From: Rhodococcus sp. IEGM 1379
GTDB lineage: Bacteria; Actinomycetota; Actinomycetes; Mycobacteriales; Mycobacteriaceae
Direction of reading: 5' to 3'
DNA length: 64,000 bases
NCBI RefSeq assembly: GCF_030056815.1
Contig: NZ_JASHKR010000019.1
Coordinates: 40,219 to 104,218 of the forward strand
The notes under the pieces are model-generated. The model saw nothing but the letters and a program-made list of their open reading frames with translations, had not been told where the DNA came from and made no database searches. Below, one piece after another: positions 46,519-54,619 of this stretch (the stretch's first letter is position 1; each line of letters starts with the position of its first letter). The translations under genes were made by a program, and so were the position numbers.

Positions 46519-47073
46519 GTGGAGAGCCTGGAGAAACAGTTTCCGCAATTCATCGGCACGGAGGCCGAACCTCCGCGTGTCGCGCGCTACGCCGTCAACG
46601 AGGCGATGATCCGCAACTGGGTCGAAGCGCACGACGACAACAACCCGATCTACGTCGACGTCGACGCTGCCCGAGCTACCGGTAGGCGTGACGTCGTCTG
46701 TCCGCCCGCGATGATCTCGACCTGGGTGATGTCTGGATATCGCCGTTACCGGGAAGTTCAACAACTTCGGAAAGACGGCGCCGTCGAGGACTTTTCCTAC
46801 TCGAGGCTGCTGGCACTGCTCGACGGGGCGGGCTACACCTCGGTAGTCGCGACGAACGTGGAACAGGAGTACTTCGCGGAACTGAGTCCCGGCGATCAGG
46901 TCACCGCGCACTTCACCATCGAGTCCATCTCACCGTTCAAGCAGACCGGCCTCGGGCACGGTTGCTTCATCACCCTCTTCAAAAACTACGTCGACGCGGC
47001 CGGAAAGACTCTGGTGGAAGAGCGATTCCGACTGCTCCGATTCAACCCTGAAACGCAGGAGGTCCCCGCATGA
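46519..47073 (+). CDS. MaoC-like hydratase, N-terminal half of a ChsH2-type protein
   Basis: The 184-residue hot-dog-fold protein is of the FAS1-like dehydratase type. Landmarks are NWVEAHDDNNPIYVDVDAAR (about 33-52), VVCPPAMISTWVMSGYRRY and VEQEYFAELSPGDQVTAHF, with ESISPFKQTGLGHGCF near the end. In M. tuberculosis ChsH2 this domain is fused to a DUF35 domain and pairs with ChsH1 to hydrate a C22 steroid enoyl-CoA. Here it stops and the DUF35 part is the next gene. GTG 46519 is preceded by GGAGGA. The two frames overlap by ATGA. Confidence 0.83.
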   Translation: MESLEKQFPQFIGTEAEPPRVARYAVNEAMIRNWVEAHDDNNPIYVDVDAARATGRRDVVCPPAMISTWVMSGYRRYREVQQLRKDGAVEDFSYSRLLALLDGAGYTSVVATNVEQEYFAELSPGDQVTAHFTIESISPFKQTGLGHGCFITLFKNYVDAAGKTLVEERFRLLRFNPETQEVPA

Positions 47074-47522
47074 GTGAGGCCGCAGTACCGACCGATCCAG
47101 CACCGGTTCCCCGGACCTCGGTGCCCGGACTTACCGTCACCGGAGACAATTCTTTCTTCTTCGAAGCTGCGAAGGAGGGCCGTTTGGAAATCCAGCGCTG
47201 CGCGGATTGCAAGACCTTGCGGCACCCGCCGGCACCGGCGTGCCCGTCGTGCCGCTCGTTCAGCTGGGACACAGTCGAATCCACCCGCCGCTGCACCCTG
47301 CACAGCTTCACCGTCCTTCACCACCCCAAGGATCCGGCGTTCGACTACCCCCTTGCGGTCGGGTTGGTCGATCTGGAGGAAGGCACACGTCTGGTCGCGG
47401 ACATCGCGGGAATCGACCACGACGAACTGGCTTTCGGCATGGAACTCGAGGTCGGCTTCTCCGAGCACGCGCACGGCGAGATCTTGCCGCAGCTCCGCCG
47501 TCGCGGGCAGAGTCCGTCATGA
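47070..47522 (+). CDS. DUF35/OB-fold zinc-ribbon protein
   Basis: The 150-residue protein has a rubredoxin-like zinc ribbon CADCKTLRHPPAPACPSC (about residues 47-64) followed by an OB-fold with TLHSFTVLHHPKDPAFDYPL and the acidic strand LVDLEEGTRLVADI. In steroid side-chain degradation such domains form a tight complex with Ltp aldolases and channel the substrate. Here the domain is a separate polypeptide between two hydratases, overlapping both neighbours by ATGA. Confidence 0.86.
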   Translation: MSEAAVPTDPAPVPRTSVPGLTVTGDNSFFFEAAKEGRLEIQRCADCKTLRHPPAPACPSCRSFSWDTVESTRRCTLHSFTVLHHPKDPAFDYPLAVGLVDLEEGTRLVADIAGIDHDELAFGMELEVGFSEHAHGEILPQLRRRGQSPS

Positions 47523-47929
47523 GCTTTCTCGACTGCGTAGTCGGCACTGGTCTGCCTGCACTCGAACTACCGCTGGACCGCACGCTCATCGTGGCAGCCG
47601 CGATCTCTTCGCAGGACTTCGAGGACGTCCATCACGATCCGGGCAAGGCTCAGGAACGTGGAACACCGGACGTCTTCATGAGCATCAACTCCACCAACGG
47701 GTTCATCGACCGATACGTCACCGACTGGTCCGGCCCGGCGTCGCGGATTGTCAAAACCGCTCTGAGGCTCGGTGTTCCGAACTTCGCCGGAGACACGATG
47801 ACTTTCACCGGCGAGGTAGTGGAGAACGACGGTTCAACCGTGACCGTCGCCGTGCAGGGGCGCAACGAACGAGGAACGCACGTCACCGCCACGGTGACGG
47901 TGACGTCTGTGGAAGGGGCAACGGCATGA
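47519..47929 (+). CDS. MaoC-like hydratase (ChsH1-type)
   Basis: The 136-residue small hot-dog protein is the likely partner of the 46519 product. The second shell region HHDPGKAQERGTPDVFMSINSTNG (about 40-63) carries the usual Asp/His of the MaoC active site (DFEDVHHD). The later stretch GDTMTFTGEVVENDG is the core strand. ATG 47519 overlaps the previous stop, and the stop overlaps the next ATG. Four successive ATGA junctions show the hydratase/DUF35/aldolase set is translated as a unit. Confidence 0.85.
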   Translation: MSFLDCVVGTGLPALELPLDRTLIVAAAISSQDFEDVHHDPGKAQERGTPDVFMSINSTNGFIDRYVTDWSGPASRIVKTALRLGVPNFAGDTMTFTGEVVENDGSTVTVAVQGRNERGTHVTATVTVTSVEGATA

Positions 47930-49107
47930 GTCGAGGATTTTCCGGAGCAGCAGCGATCGCCGGAATCGGAGCCACGGAATTCTCCAAGAACTCCGGGCGC
48001 AGTGAATGGCAGTTGGCCTGCGAATCCGTCATGGCGGCACTCGACGACGCGCAGATCGAAGCCGAAGAAGTGAACGGTTTTGCACTGTTCACCATGGAGA
48101 ACAACCCGGAGATCGCCGTCGCGCGCGCGCTCGGGATCCCCGAACTGACGTTTTTCAGTCGCATCCCGCACGGCGGCGGTGGTGCGTGCGCACCCGTTCA
48201 GCAGGCCGCGCTGGCCGTCTCGAGTGGAGTCGCCGACGTCGTTGTCGTCTACCGGGCATTCAACGAACGATCAGGTCACCGATTCGGTGCCGGCCCACCG
48301 CCTTTCGCGTACAACCAGTCGACGGATCAGGAATACCGCAACTGGATCAACCCGTACGGACTTCTTACTCCGGCTCAGCAGGAAGCGTTCCTGGCCAAGC
48401 TCTATATGCACAAATACGGCGCCACCAGTGCCGATTTCGGGCAGATCTCGGTGCTCTCACGCAAGCATGCCGCCAACAACCCGAAAGCGTGGTTCTACGA
48501 TCGTCCCATCACCATCGAGGATCATCAGAACTCGCGCATGATCGCCGATCCGATTCGTCTGCTGGACTGCTGCCAGGAAAGTGACGGCGGGCAGGCGCTC
48601 GTCATCGTCAGTGCCGAGCGGGCGCGGGATCTGCCGCACAAGCCGGCGATCATCACGGGTGCCGCTCAAGGTGTTGGTCCCCAACAGATTTCGATGAGCA
48701 GCTACTACCGTGACGACATCGACAGCATGCCCGAGGTCGAGCTTGTTGCGCGTCAGTTGTGGAACCAGGCCGGAATCGGTGTGGGCGACATCGACGCTGC
48801 CATCCTTTACGACGCCTTCACTCCGATGGTGCTGCTCCAACTCGAGGAATACGGCTTCTGCGGCCGCGGCGAGGCCAAAGACTTCATCGCCGACGGCAAT
48901 CTCGAACTGGGTGGCCGACTTCCGATCAACACCAACGGTGGTCAACTCGGTGAGGGCTACATCCACGGGGTCAACGGCATCGCCGAAGGTGTCCGGCTGA
49001 TCCGCGGCACCTCCACCAACCAACCTCCGAAGACCCTGAACAACGTCCTGGTGACCGGCGGCTCGCCCGTCCCGCACAGTGCGCTTGTGCTCTCCGCGGA
49101 TCACTGA
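47926..49107 (+). CDS. Ltp-type steroid side-chain aldolase (thiolase fold)
   Basis: The 393-residue thiolase-superfamily protein resembles the Ltp2/Ltp3/Ltp4 retro-aldolases that split beta-hydroxyacyl-CoA thioesters to a ketone and a short acyl-CoA. It keeps YDAFTP (Tyr295) and GEGYIHG (Tyr345), the tyrosine motifs of the family, and lacks the thiolase GHP-His and CxGGG signatures; Cys88 is near the nucleophile position. The DUF35 gene upstream fits its need for such a partner. It would release the steroid core or a ketone after the hydration step. Confidence 0.84.
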   Translation: MSRGFSGAAAIAGIGATEFSKNSGRSEWQLACESVMAALDDAQIEAEEVNGFALFTMENNPEIAVARALGIPELTFFSRIPHGGGGACAPVQQAALAVSSGVADVVVVYRAFNERSGHRFGAGPPPFAYNQSTDQEYRNWINPYGLLTPAQQEAFLAKLYMHKYGATSADFGQISVLSRKHAANNPKAWFYDRPITIEDHQNSRMIADPIRLLDCCQESDGGQALVIVSAERARDLPHKPAIITGAAQGVGPQQISMSSYYRDDIDSMPEVELVARQLWNQAGIGVGDIDAAILYDAFTPMVLLQLEEYGFCGRGEAKDFIADGNLELGGRLPINTNGGQLGEGYIHGVNGIAEGVRLIRGTSTNQPPKTLNNVLVTGGSPVPHSALVLSADH

Positions 49108-49158
49108 TTTTCATCGATCACTGAATCTGCACTCCACGTTGAAAGAAAGCAGGAACAC

Positions 49159-50367
49159 ATGAACGAGCGGATCACCTATGCGCGGGCTACCCACGGTGAA
49201 GAGGAAATTCAGGCGGTAGTCGACGTCCTGCGCAGCGGAAATCAAGGACTGCGTATCGGCAAGAACGTCTTCGAGATGGAAGAACGCATTGCAGCCTTGG
49301 CGGGCAAGAAGTTCGGTGTCATGTGCAACTCCGGTTCCTCCGGGTTGTACCTGGCGGTCGAGCTTCTCGGCCTGCCTGCGGGCAGTGAGGTCATCACCTC
49401 GCCGCTGACGTTCTCCACCGACATCGCACCGATCGTGCGTGCCGGCCTCGTGCCGGTGTTCGTGGACGTCGAGCCCAACACGTTCAACGTCGACGTCACC
49501 AAGATCGAGGCCATGGTCACCGAGAAGACCGGTGCCATCCTTATGCCGAACCTGGCCGGCAACTGCCCCGACTGGGACGTCATCCGCGACATCGCGGATC
49601 GCCACGGGCTCAAGGTCATCGAGGATTCCTGCGACGCGATCGGCGCCACCCTCCGCGGTACACCCACCGGTTCGCGCGCGGATATCGTCGTTACCAGCTT
49701 CTCGATGGCACACATCATCACGTGCGCCGGCACCGGCGGCATGGTCCTGGTCGACGACGAAGCGAGTCGCGACAAGGCGCTGCTGCTTCGTCGTTGGGGT
49801 CGCCGTAGTGAGCCGAACCTGTTCGGTAGCACGAAGACCGGTCGCGTGTTCCGGGAAGAGCTCGACGGCGTCGACTACGACAACGACTTCATCTTCGAGC
49901 TCATGTCGTGGAACTTCGAGCCGTCCGAGCTCGGTGCGGCGTACGGCGTCGTTCAGCTCGACAAGCTCGAAGCCAACTACAAGACGCGCAAGGCTACGTT
50001 TGCAGCATTTACTGCGGCGTACGCTGCGCATCCGGAGTTCTTCACTCCGCCAGTAGAACTGGACGGTCTGGATACGGCCTGGCTGTGCTACCCGGTGATG
50101 ATCAACGAGGACGCACCCTTCACTCGTAGCGACATGCAGGAAGCCATCGAAGCCGACGGCATCGATACGCGAACTGTGTGGAGTGGCAACGTCACTCGGC
50201 ACCCGATGATGAACAACATCGAATACCGTCAGCCCGAAGAGGGACTTCCGGTCGCTGACGCGGTTTTCGAGCGCGGTATGACTCTCGGTATGAGTCACGG
50301 CTTGCGCGAAGACGAGGTCGTCCGGATTGCGGAGAGCATCAACCGCTTTGCTTCGAGGTGGAAGTAG
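49159..50367 (+). CDS. DegT/RfbH-like PLP enzyme with Lys-to-His active-site change
   Basis: The 402-residue protein of the DegT/DnrJ/EryC1 family is closest in layout to the sugar 3-dehydratases: CNSGSSGLYLAVELL, EDSCDAIGATLRGTPTGSRAD (PLP Asp156) and FIFELMSWNFEPSELGAAYGVVQL. Where aminotransferases have the Schiff-base Lys, this has His185 (SFSMAHIITC). ColD and E1 also have His and dehydrate instead of transaminating. The Cys set of the E1 [2Fe-2S] cluster is absent, as in ColD. It lies inside a beta-oxidation cluster with no sugar genes. Its substrate is unknown; a hydroxy-ketone intermediate or a sugar on a glycosylated substrate are both possible. Confidence 0.8.
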   Translation: MNERITYARATHGEEEIQAVVDVLRSGNQGLRIGKNVFEMEERIAALAGKKFGVMCNSGSSGLYLAVELLGLPAGSEVITSPLTFSTDIAPIVRAGLVPVFVDVEPNTFNVDVTKIEAMVTEKTGAILMPNLAGNCPDWDVIRDIADRHGLKVIEDSCDAIGATLRGTPTGSRADIVVTSFSMAHIITCAGTGGMVLVDDEASRDKALLLRRWGRRSEPNLFGSTKTGRVFREELDGVDYDNDFIFELMSWNFEPSELGAAYGVVQLDKLEANYKTRKATFAAFTAAYAAHPEFFTPPVELDGLDTAWLCYPVMINEDAPFTRSDMQEAIEADGIDTRTVWSGNVTRHPMMNNIEYRQPEEGLPVADAVFERGMTLGMSHGLREDEVVRIAESINRFASRWK

Positions 50368-50368
50368 C

Positions 50369-51223
50369 ATGACGAGACGTTTCGAAGGTCGCCGGGCGCT
50401 GGTCACCGGTTCAAGTCGTGGAATCGGTGCGGGTGTCGCGGAGCGACTGGCAGCGGAGGGCGCCGACGTCGTTCTGGTGGCTCGGACGCTCGGCGCACAC
50501 GCAACCCTGCTGGGCAGCCTCGAGGAAACCGCTGCTCGAATTGCGAAGTACGGAACCAAGGTTGAGATTGTCGTCGCTGATCTGACGGACGAACAGCAGC
50601 GTGACACCGTTGTGCCGCAGGCGATCGAGAAGCTCGGTGGGACCATCGACATCCTGGTCAACAACGCGGCAGCAGCGATCTACGCGCCGTTGTCCGAATA
50701 CCCGCTCCGTCGGCGGCGTGTGGTCTTCGAGGCAAATGTCCACGCGCCACTCGATCTGATGCAGGCAGTAATACCCGGCATGGTGGCACAGGGTTTCGGC
50801 TGGATCGTCAATGTGTCCAGTGGAACCACGAAGCAGTGGCAAGGTCCGCCGTTCACGTTGATCGAACCGGGAACCGCGATGACGGTGTACGGAGCCTCCA
50901 AGTCGGCGCTCAACCGCATCAGTAACGGCATGGGTGCCGAACTTTACGGCGCGGGTGTGCGCGTCAACACGATCGAACCGCGGGCAGCAGTGCTCAGTGA
51001 GGGCGCAAGAGTCCTGGTCGGTGAGACTATCCGTCCGGATCAGGTCGAATCTATGGAACAAATGGTGGAAGCGGTCACTGCGCTCTGCGATTGCAATACC
51101 GAGTTCACCGCACGCTCGTGCGTCAGCTTGGACCTGATCGACGAGTGGGCGTTGACCGTGCACGGTCTGGATGGCACCGCATTGAATGACACAGCAGGAC
51201 CACACACCGAGGAGTTGGTATGA
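50369..51223 (+). CDS. SDR family oxidoreductase
   Basis: The 284-residue short-chain dehydrogenase has the nucleotide site VTGSSRGIGAGVAERL, an NNAA motif and the catalytic Ser-Tyr-Lys set in NVSSGTT and VYGASKSALNRIS. The stretch LLGSLEETAARIAKYG links it to the second SDR at 58096; the two are paralogues. It probably oxidises a beta-hydroxyacyl-CoA or ring hydroxyl. ATG 50369 is one base after the preceding stop; its stop TGA and the next ATG overlap. Confidence 0.85.
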   Translation: MTRRFEGRRALVTGSSRGIGAGVAERLAAEGADVVLVARTLGAHATLLGSLEETAARIAKYGTKVEIVVADLTDEQQRDTVVPQAIEKLGGTIDILVNNAAAAIYAPLSEYPLRRRRVVFEANVHAPLDLMQAVIPGMVAQGFGWIVNVSSGTTKQWQGPPFTLIEPGTAMTVYGASKSALNRISNGMGAELYGAGVRVNTIEPRAAVLSEGARVLVGETIRPDQVESMEQMVEAVTALCDCNTEFTARSCVSLDLIDEWALTVHGLDGTALNDTAGPHTEELV

Positions 51224-52350
51224 AGCCCGTCATCGTAGACGCAGCACGAACACCCTTCGGCAAGCGTGAGGGCTGGCTGTCCGGGGTCCACGCTGCGGAA
51301 TTGTTGGGATACGCGCAGTCCGGCGTGCTGGAGCGCGTGGGAGTTGACCCGAACGCTGTCGACCAGGTCATCGGCGGTTGTGTCACACCGCTCGGCGAGC
51401 AGTTCGGCAATATCGTTCGGACATCCTGGATGCATGCCGGCCTTCCGTTGAAGGCCGGTTGCACCACGATCGACGCTCAGTGCGGAACCGCGCAGCAGTC
51501 GGTGCAGTTGCTGGCTGGCCAGATTGCCATCGGTGCCGTCGACGTCGGCGTTGCCTGCGGGGTGGAACTGATGTCGCGGGCTCCGCTCACCTACAAGGTG
51601 GGCACGGGCCTCGGAACGCCCCGACCCGAGTCGTGGTCACTCGACACCGTGGATCAGTACACCGCTGCTGACCGTATCGCGGTCAAACGTGGATTCAGCC
51701 GTGAAGATCTTGACGCCTTCGGGCTGCGCTCGCAGCAGCGCGCTGCGGCAGCGTGGGACGCCGGCCGATTCGACTCGCACATCATCGACGTGGTGGTTCC
51801 CGGGTCGGACGCTCCGGTTCACCGTGATCAGGGACTACGCGAATCGAGTCTGGAAGGTCTCGCGAAGCTGCGCACCGTTCAAGAGGGTGGATTGCACACT
51901 GCTGGAACGTCTTCGCAGGTCTCCGACGGTGCGAGTGCGGCTCTGCTGATGTCGGCAACTCGCGCTTCGGCACTGGGCGTGCGCCCGCGGGCGCGGATCC
52001 TGGCGCAGTGCGTCATCGGCGGAGACACCGAGTTCATGCTCGACGGTCCCGTGGACGCAGCGTCCATAGTGCTGGAACGGACGGGCCTGACGATTGCCGA
52101 CATCGATCTGTTCGAGGTCAACGAGGCGTTTGCCTCGGTGCCCATGTCGTTCGCACAGGTACACGGCGTCGACCAGGATCTGCTGAACGTCAACGGTGGT
52201 GCCATTGCGCTGGGGCACCCGGCCGGAGCAACCGGTATTCGTCTGTTGGCCAATGCGATCGACGAACTGGCACGACGCGACAAGTCCATCGCCCTCATCG
52301 CGATCTGCGCGTCAGCCGCAACCACCTGCTTGATTCTCGAACGTATCTGA
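51220..52350 (+). CDS. Thiolase with altered C-terminal motif
   Basis: The 376-residue thiolase has the nucleophilic Cys88 in DAQCGTAQQ and the His in NGGAIALGHPAGATG. The usual C-terminal CxGGGxG loop reads CASAATTC here, keeping Cys363 but losing all three glycines and one residue of length. FadA in this same window (32960) has the canonical CIGGGMG. The enzyme may have altered substrate geometry or reduced activity. It is more like steroid-cluster thiolases (FadA5/FadA6) than housekeeping FadA. Confidence 0.83.
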   Translation: MKPVIVDAARTPFGKREGWLSGVHAAELLGYAQSGVLERVGVDPNAVDQVIGGCVTPLGEQFGNIVRTSWMHAGLPLKAGCTTIDAQCGTAQQSVQLLAGQIAIGAVDVGVACGVELMSRAPLTYKVGTGLGTPRPESWSLDTVDQYTAADRIAVKRGFSREDLDAFGLRSQQRAAAAWDAGRFDSHIIDVVVPGSDAPVHRDQGLRESSLEGLAKLRTVQEGGLHTAGTSSQVSDGASAALLMSATRASALGVRPRARILAQCVIGGDTEFMLDGPVDAASIVLERTGLTIADIDLFEVNEAFASVPMSFAQVHGVDQDLLNVNGGAIALGHPAGATGIRLLANAIDELARRDKSIALIAICASAATTCLILERI

Positions 52351-52384
52351 TGCCCCAGTAGAACCGAAGATTGAGGAACCAGCC

Positions 52385-54595
52385 ATGGCCCTGCCCCTGC
52401 TCGAAGACCACCGTGATCTCGCCGAAGCGGTAGCCGCATTCGCGGCCCGCGGCGGTGTAATTGCCGACACCCGAGCCAATTTCAAGCGGTACGCCGCCGG
52501 TGATCGTCCGGATTCCTGGGATTCGCTGGTAAACCAGGGATTGCACGCCGTGCATCTGCCGGAGGAATACGGCGGCGACGGTGCCTCGCTCGCAGAACTT
52601 GCGGTGGTCGTCGAACAGTTGGGCATGGCTCTCTATCCCGGATCGTACGTCCCGACCGTTGTCACCGGCGGAATTCTCGCGACCGGTTCCGGTAGCGCGG
52701 CAGCAACAATGTTGAGCGAGTTGGGCGCTGGAGCTACCGGAGCTGTGTCCACGGGTGTCGGGGTAGAGGCAGTCCGCACCGAAACCGGCTGGAGCGTCAC
52801 CGGTACATCCGATCCGGCCCTGGGTCTACCGGGCGCGGATGTTGTTCTCGTACAGGCCCAGAGCAGCGAAGGTGAACTGTGGTTCCGGCTTACCCCGGCT
52901 GCCACAGCGGTAGTCGAGGTCGAGGACGGAATTGACCTGACACGGGCGATCGGCACGTTGACGCTGACCGGTCACCCGGTATCGGACGCGGAGATCGTAG
53001 ACGGTCTGCTGCCGCACCGTGTCGAGCTGATCGTCAATACCGTGTACGCCGCGGAGGCGAGTGGACTTGCGGCTTGGGCGCTGCGCACCGCTGTCGACTA
53101 CGTCAAGACGCGAGAGCAGTTCGGTCGCCCCGTCGGCAGTTTCCAGGCAGTTCAGCACAAAGCTGCCATGATGCTCGTGCGCTCCGAAATTGCCTGTGCA
53201 GCAGCCTGGGATGCAGCACGGTCGGAAGACCACGACGTGGATCAGCAGCAACTCGTTTCCGCTCAGGCAGCACTCGCAGCACTGCCCATCGGGATCGAGA
53301 ACGCGCTCGAATGTGTCACATTGCTTGGCGGTGTCGGCTTCACCTGGGAGCACGATGCGCACCTGTATTGGCGTCGTGCACTGAGCATTGCGGCCGTTGT
53401 CGGTTCGGAGGAGAGGTGGGCGCACACACTGGGGGAACGCTCCGCCGATGCTGTTCGCGACTTCTCGTTCGTTGATTCCGACCTGTTGCCGGAATTGCGC
53501 GCCGATGTGCGCCGCGTCTTCGCTGACGTCGAGTTGCTGCCTGATGACGGAACCACCGCCGCAAGTTGGGCTCCGGCGAAGGGGAGTGCTCGGCGCGCAC
53601 GTTTTGCCGAGGCGAAACTTGTTGCACCGCACTATCGAGCTCCGTATGGGCTCGGAGCGGGACCCAAGGAACAGGCTGTCATTGCCCATGAGTTCGCCAC
53701 GCGCGGATGGGCGCAACCGTCCACTGTGATCGGTGAGTGGGTGCTTCCGACGATTCTCGAACACGGCAATGCCGAGCAGCACGACAGGTTCGTCGATCCC
53801 ACGCTGCGCGCCGACATCATCTGGTGCCAACTCTTCAGCGAACCGGGCGCAGGCTCCGATCTCGCTGGGCTGAGCACCAAAGCACGTAAGGTCGACGGCG
53901 GCTGGATCATTTCGGGGCAGAAAGTCTGGAACTCGGGTGCGCACGAGGCGGATTGGGGCGTCTGCCTCGCCCGCACCGACGCGGATGCACCGAAACACCG
54001 TGGACTGTCCTACTTCCTGGTCGATATGACATCGAAGGGCGTCGACGTCCGGCCGCTCAAGCAGTCGACAGGCAAGTCGGAGTTCAACGAGGTGTTCCTC
54101 GACGACGTGTTCATTCCGGACGACTGCCTTGTCTCCGAACCGGGGCAAGGTTGGAAGCTTGCCGCGACAACATTGTCGAACGAGCGCCTGAGCATGGGCA
54201 GCACATTGCATCATGGTTCGAGCGATCAGTTCCGAACCGTCATCGCCGACGGTAGTCACGATTGCTCGAGGGAAGACGCAGTAGAAGGGCTGGGGCGCAG
54301 CATCTCCCGTGAGCTGGCACTGTCTGCGTTGAACCTACGAGGTGTCTCGGCTCGACTGGCCGATCAGGAGCCTGGCGCCGAGATCAGCGTTTCGAAGGTG
54401 TACAACGCGCTGGCACAGCGAGAAGGGTCCCGAGATGTGTTGCGACTGCTCGGACCACGTGCGGCAGTGGTTGATCCGCAAGCCAACTACGCGATCGACC
54501 ACATCGGATTGCCCTCCATACTGTTCGGCGGCGGAACCGTCGAAATTCAACTCAACGTCATCGCGCAGCGCGTTCTCGGCCTGCCGCGCTCCTAG
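52385..54595 (+). CDS. Fused two-domain acyl-CoA dehydrogenase (FadE34-type)
   Basis: The 736-residue protein has two acyl-CoA dehydrogenase domains in tandem. Domain one (1-360) holds LPEEYGGDG and GGVGFTWEHDAHLYWRRAL. Domain two (390-736) holds WCQLFSEPGAGSDLAGLSTK, WIISGQKVWNSGA and closes with LFGGGTVEIQLNVIAQRVLGLP. M. tuberculosis FadE34 (ChsE3) has this architecture and oxidises steroid side-chain CoA esters. A second fused copy is encoded at 61669. FAD probably binds in one domain only, as in FadE34. Confidence 0.87.
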   Translation: MALPLLEDHRDLAEAVAAFAARGGVIADTRANFKRYAAGDRPDSWDSLVNQGLHAVHLPEEYGGDGASLAELAVVVEQLGMALYPGSYVPTVVTGGILATGSGSAAATMLSELGAGATGAVSTGVGVEAVRTETGWSVTGTSDPALGLPGADVVLVQAQSSEGELWFRLTPAATAVVEVEDGIDLTRAIGTLTLTGHPVSDAEIVDGLLPHRVELIVNTVYAAEASGLAAWALRTAVDYVKTREQFGRPVGSFQAVQHKAAMMLVRSEIACAAAWDAARSEDHDVDQQQLVSAQAALAALPIGIENALECVTLLGGVGFTWEHDAHLYWRRALSIAAVVGSEERWAHTLGERSADAVRDFSFVDSDLLPELRADVRRVFADVELLPDDGTTAASWAPAKGSARRARFAEAKLVAPHYRAPYGLGAGPKEQAVIAHEFATRGWAQPSTVIGEWVLPTILEHGNAEQHDRFVDPTLRADIIWCQLFSEPGAGSDLAGLSTKARKVDGGWIISGQKVWNSGAHEADWGVCLARTDADAPKHRGLSYFLVDMTSKGVDVRPLKQSTGKSEFNEVFLDDVFIPDDCLVSEPGQGWKLAATTLSNERLSMGSTLHHGSSDQFRTVIADGSHDCSREDAVEGLGRSISRELALSALNLRGVSARLADQEPGAEISVSKVYNALAQREGSRDVLRLLGPRAAVVDPQANYAIDHIGLPSILFGGGTVEIQLNVIAQRVLGLPRS

Positions 54596-54619
54596 TTCCT
54601 ATTCTCGAGGAGTTTCACC

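Noticed and set aside
49159..51223. A deoxysugar or secondary-metabolite biosynthesis cluster suggested by the DegT gene and an SDR
   Set aside because: No glycosyltransferase, nucleotidyltransferase, epimerase or polyketide/peptide synthase is nearby; all neighbours are CoA-dependent catabolic enzymes.
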